The translations under genes and the position numbers were made by a program. A DNA stretch of 33,287 nucleotides from JABCPE02 sp963530615 (GTDB taxonomy: Bacteria > Bacteroidota > Bacteroidia > Flavobacteriales > Weeksellaceae): the NCBI GenBank assembly GCA_963530615.1, contig CAUSDX010000013.1, positions 1-33,287 of the forward strand. Direction: 5' to 3'. This document shows positions 31,848 through 33,287 of this stretch, one piece after another (the first letter of the stretch is position 1; each line of letters opens with the position of its first letter). Below the pieces are notes generated by a model that was not told the DNA's origin, did no database searches, and worked only from the letters and a program-made list of their open reading frames with translations.

Positions 31848-32033
31848 TAAATTATTTTAAGATTTTTATATTTATTCTGTTCAAAATAATGTTTGTTTTA
31901 AGAATTTATGAATGTTTGCTATTAAATGATATATAAAATATAATGATTTATTGGATAATAGATAAGTTGAAAAAGTATTATGTATCATTTTTAATTTTCT
32001 TCATTTTTATTTTAATTTTTTGGTCTTTATATT

Positions 32034-32041
32034 TATTTTTG
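32034..32041 (+). promoter_or_regulatory. -7 promoter element for valS
   Basis: TATTTTTG matches TAnnTTTG, 24 nt before the valS ATG. The stretch 31848-32033 is A/T-rich, and I see no gene, hairpin or T-box-like leader in it. Confidence 0.5.
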
Positions 32042-32065
32042 CAGATATTAAAAAATTTAATTAAA

Positions 32066-33287
32066 ATGGCAATTTCAGAAAAATATAATCCACAAGATAC
32101 AGAGCAAAAATGGTATAACTATTGGCTTGAGAATAAGTATTTCCATTCAGAACCGAATGAAAAACCAGCATATACCGTGGTGATTCCTCCGCCAAATGTT
32201 ACAGGAATTTTGCATATGGGGCATATGTTGAATAATACTATTCAAGATGTTTTAGTAAGAAGAGCAAGAATGAAAGGATTTAATGCTTGTTGGGTGCCTG
32301 GGACAGACCACGCCTCCATTGCGACAGAAGCAAAGGTCGTTGCTAAATTGAAATCTGAAGGGATTAATAAATCTGATATTAGCAGAGAAGAATTTCTAAA
32401 ACACGCTTGGGATTGGACGCATAAATATGGCGGAACAATCTTAGAGCAACTTAAAAAATTGGGGTGTTCTTGTGATTGGGAGAGAACTCGCTTTACTATG
32501 GAGTCGAAATTGAGTCAGCAGGTGATAAAATCTTTCGTTGATTTGTATAATAAAGGGCTGATTTACCGTGGTTACAGAATGGTCAATTGGGACCCCGAAG
32601 CGAAAACTAATATTTCTGATGAAGAAGTTATTTTCAAAGAGCAAAACGGAAAACTTTACTACTTAAAATACCAAGTAGAAGGCACGGAAGAATTTCTTAC
32701 GGTGGCAACAACCCGTCCTGAAACTATTTTTGGAGATGTGGCGATTTGTATCAACCCTAATGATGAGCGATACGCCCACTTGAAAGGGAAAAATGTTATT
32801 GTGCCTATCGTAAATCGTGTAATTCCTATCATTGAAGATGATTATGTGGATATAGAGTTCGGAACGGGAGCGTTAAAAATCACTCCTGCCCACGATGTGA
32901 ATGATTATGAAATTGGTCAAAAACATAATTTGCCGATGATAGATATTCTTGATAATGATGCGAATCTGAATGAGCATGGACTTCATTATGTAGGGAAAAA
33001 TAGATTTGAGGTAAGAAAAGCTATTGCCAAAGAGTTAGAAGAAAGAAATCTTTTGCTCAAAGCTGAAGATTATGTTAATAAAGTAGGAACATCTGAAAGA
33101 ACGGGAGCGGTGATTGAGCCGAAAATATCCCAACAATGGTTTCTTAAAATGTCAGAAATCGCTCAACCAGCCTTGGAAGTGGTGATGAATGATGAAATTA
33201 AATTTTATCCAGAGAAATTTAAGAATACTTATAAACATTGGATGGAGAATATCCGTGATTGGAATATTTCTCGTCAGTTGTGGTGGG
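32066..33287 (+). CDS. valS: valyl-tRNA synthetase (5' part, cut by the window end)
   Basis: Class I aminoacyl-tRNA synthetase charging tRNA-Val. The frame is open from the ATG at 32066 to the end of the window, covering about 407 codons of a protein that normally has some 870-900. The N terminus has MAISEKYNPQDTEQKWYNYW, then PPPNVTGILHMGHMLNN with the HIGH-type motif HMGH. VPGTDHASIATE and the start of the editing domain (TTRPETIFGDVAICINP) follow. The last residues (NISRQLWWG) reach the return to the catalytic core. The KMSKS motif lies outside the window. Confidence 0.96.
   Translation, partial: MAISEKYNPQDTEQKWYNYWLENKYFHSEPNEKPAYTVVIPPPNVTGILHMGHMLNNTIQDVLVRRARMKGFNACWVPGTDHASIATEAKVVAKLKSEGINKSDISREEFLKHAWDWTHKYGGTILEQLKKLGCSCDWERTRFTMESKLSQQVIKSFVDLYNKGLIYRGYRMVNWDPEAKTNISDEEVIFKEQNGKLYYLKYQVEGTEEFLTVATTRPETIFGDVAICINPNDERYAHLKGKNVIVPIVNRVIPIIEDDYVDIEFGTGALKITPAHDVNDYEIGQKHNLPMIDILDNDANLNEHGLHYVGKNRFEVRKAIAKELEERNLLLKAEDYVNKVGTSERTGAVIEPKISQQWFLKMSEIAQPALEVVMNDEIKFYPEKFKNTYKHWMENIRDWNISRQLWW

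Overview
The window is AT-rich chromosomal DNA from a member of the Bacteroidota, most likely the class Flavobacteriia. Four things point there. PorV, an outer-membrane part of the type IX secretion system, is encoded. The primary sigma factor is only 288 aa and lacks region 1.1. Most genes are preceded by the Bacteroidota -7 promoter element TAnnTTTG rather than a Pribnow box. Adenylate kinase has a short LID and Obg lacks a C-terminal extension. I cannot name a genus from sequence alone. No tRNA, rRNA, IS element, integrase or CRISPR array was seen, so this is mainly ordinary core genome with a few accessory or poorly understood genes.

Layout. 1-4.5 kb: obgE-korB (minus), folP (minus), a duplicated DUF1599 protein (plus) and a SAM hydrolase (minus). 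4.6-7.8 kb: phoH (plus), rplS with a possible leader RNA (minus), a small XRE regulator and a TerC-family transporter (minus); the last two share a repeated inverted-repeat operator. 8.1-12.8 kb: M14 carboxypeptidase, a TPR-SUKH-SUFU multi-domain protein that looks like an orphan immunity protein, an NlpC/P60 lipoprotein and dapD. 12.9-15.8 kb: three genes (GT87 membrane glycosyltransferase, DPM/ArnC-like GT2, NodB deacetylase) that together resemble an undecaprenyl-phosphate-sugar pathway for modifying an envelope glycolipid. 16.0-18.2 kb: exported asparaginase followed by a porin. 18.3-21.1 kb: lolD-like ATPase, rpoD, adk and hpt (all minus). 21.3-24.4 kb: purA, glyA and recX (plus).

24.4-25.4 kb: a small protein with two Cys4 modules (minus), a probable 6S-type RNA in an otherwise empty gap, and a small secreted protein. 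25.5-33.3 kb: typA, Xaa-Pro aminopeptidase (minus), peptidase E, a phosphopantetheinyl transferase, porV (minus) and the 5' part of valS, cut by the window end.

Functional themes: purine metabolism (hpt, adk, purA) with one-carbon metabolism (glyA, folP); ribosome biogenesis and translation (obgE, typA, rplS, valS); cell-envelope biogenesis (dapD, NlpC/P60, glycosyltransferases, lolD-like, porV). The most interesting non-coding signals are the XRE/TerC operators, the rod-like 6S candidate with mutually exclusive folds, a terminator whose 5' arm overlaps the recX promoter, and closely packed divergent promoters.
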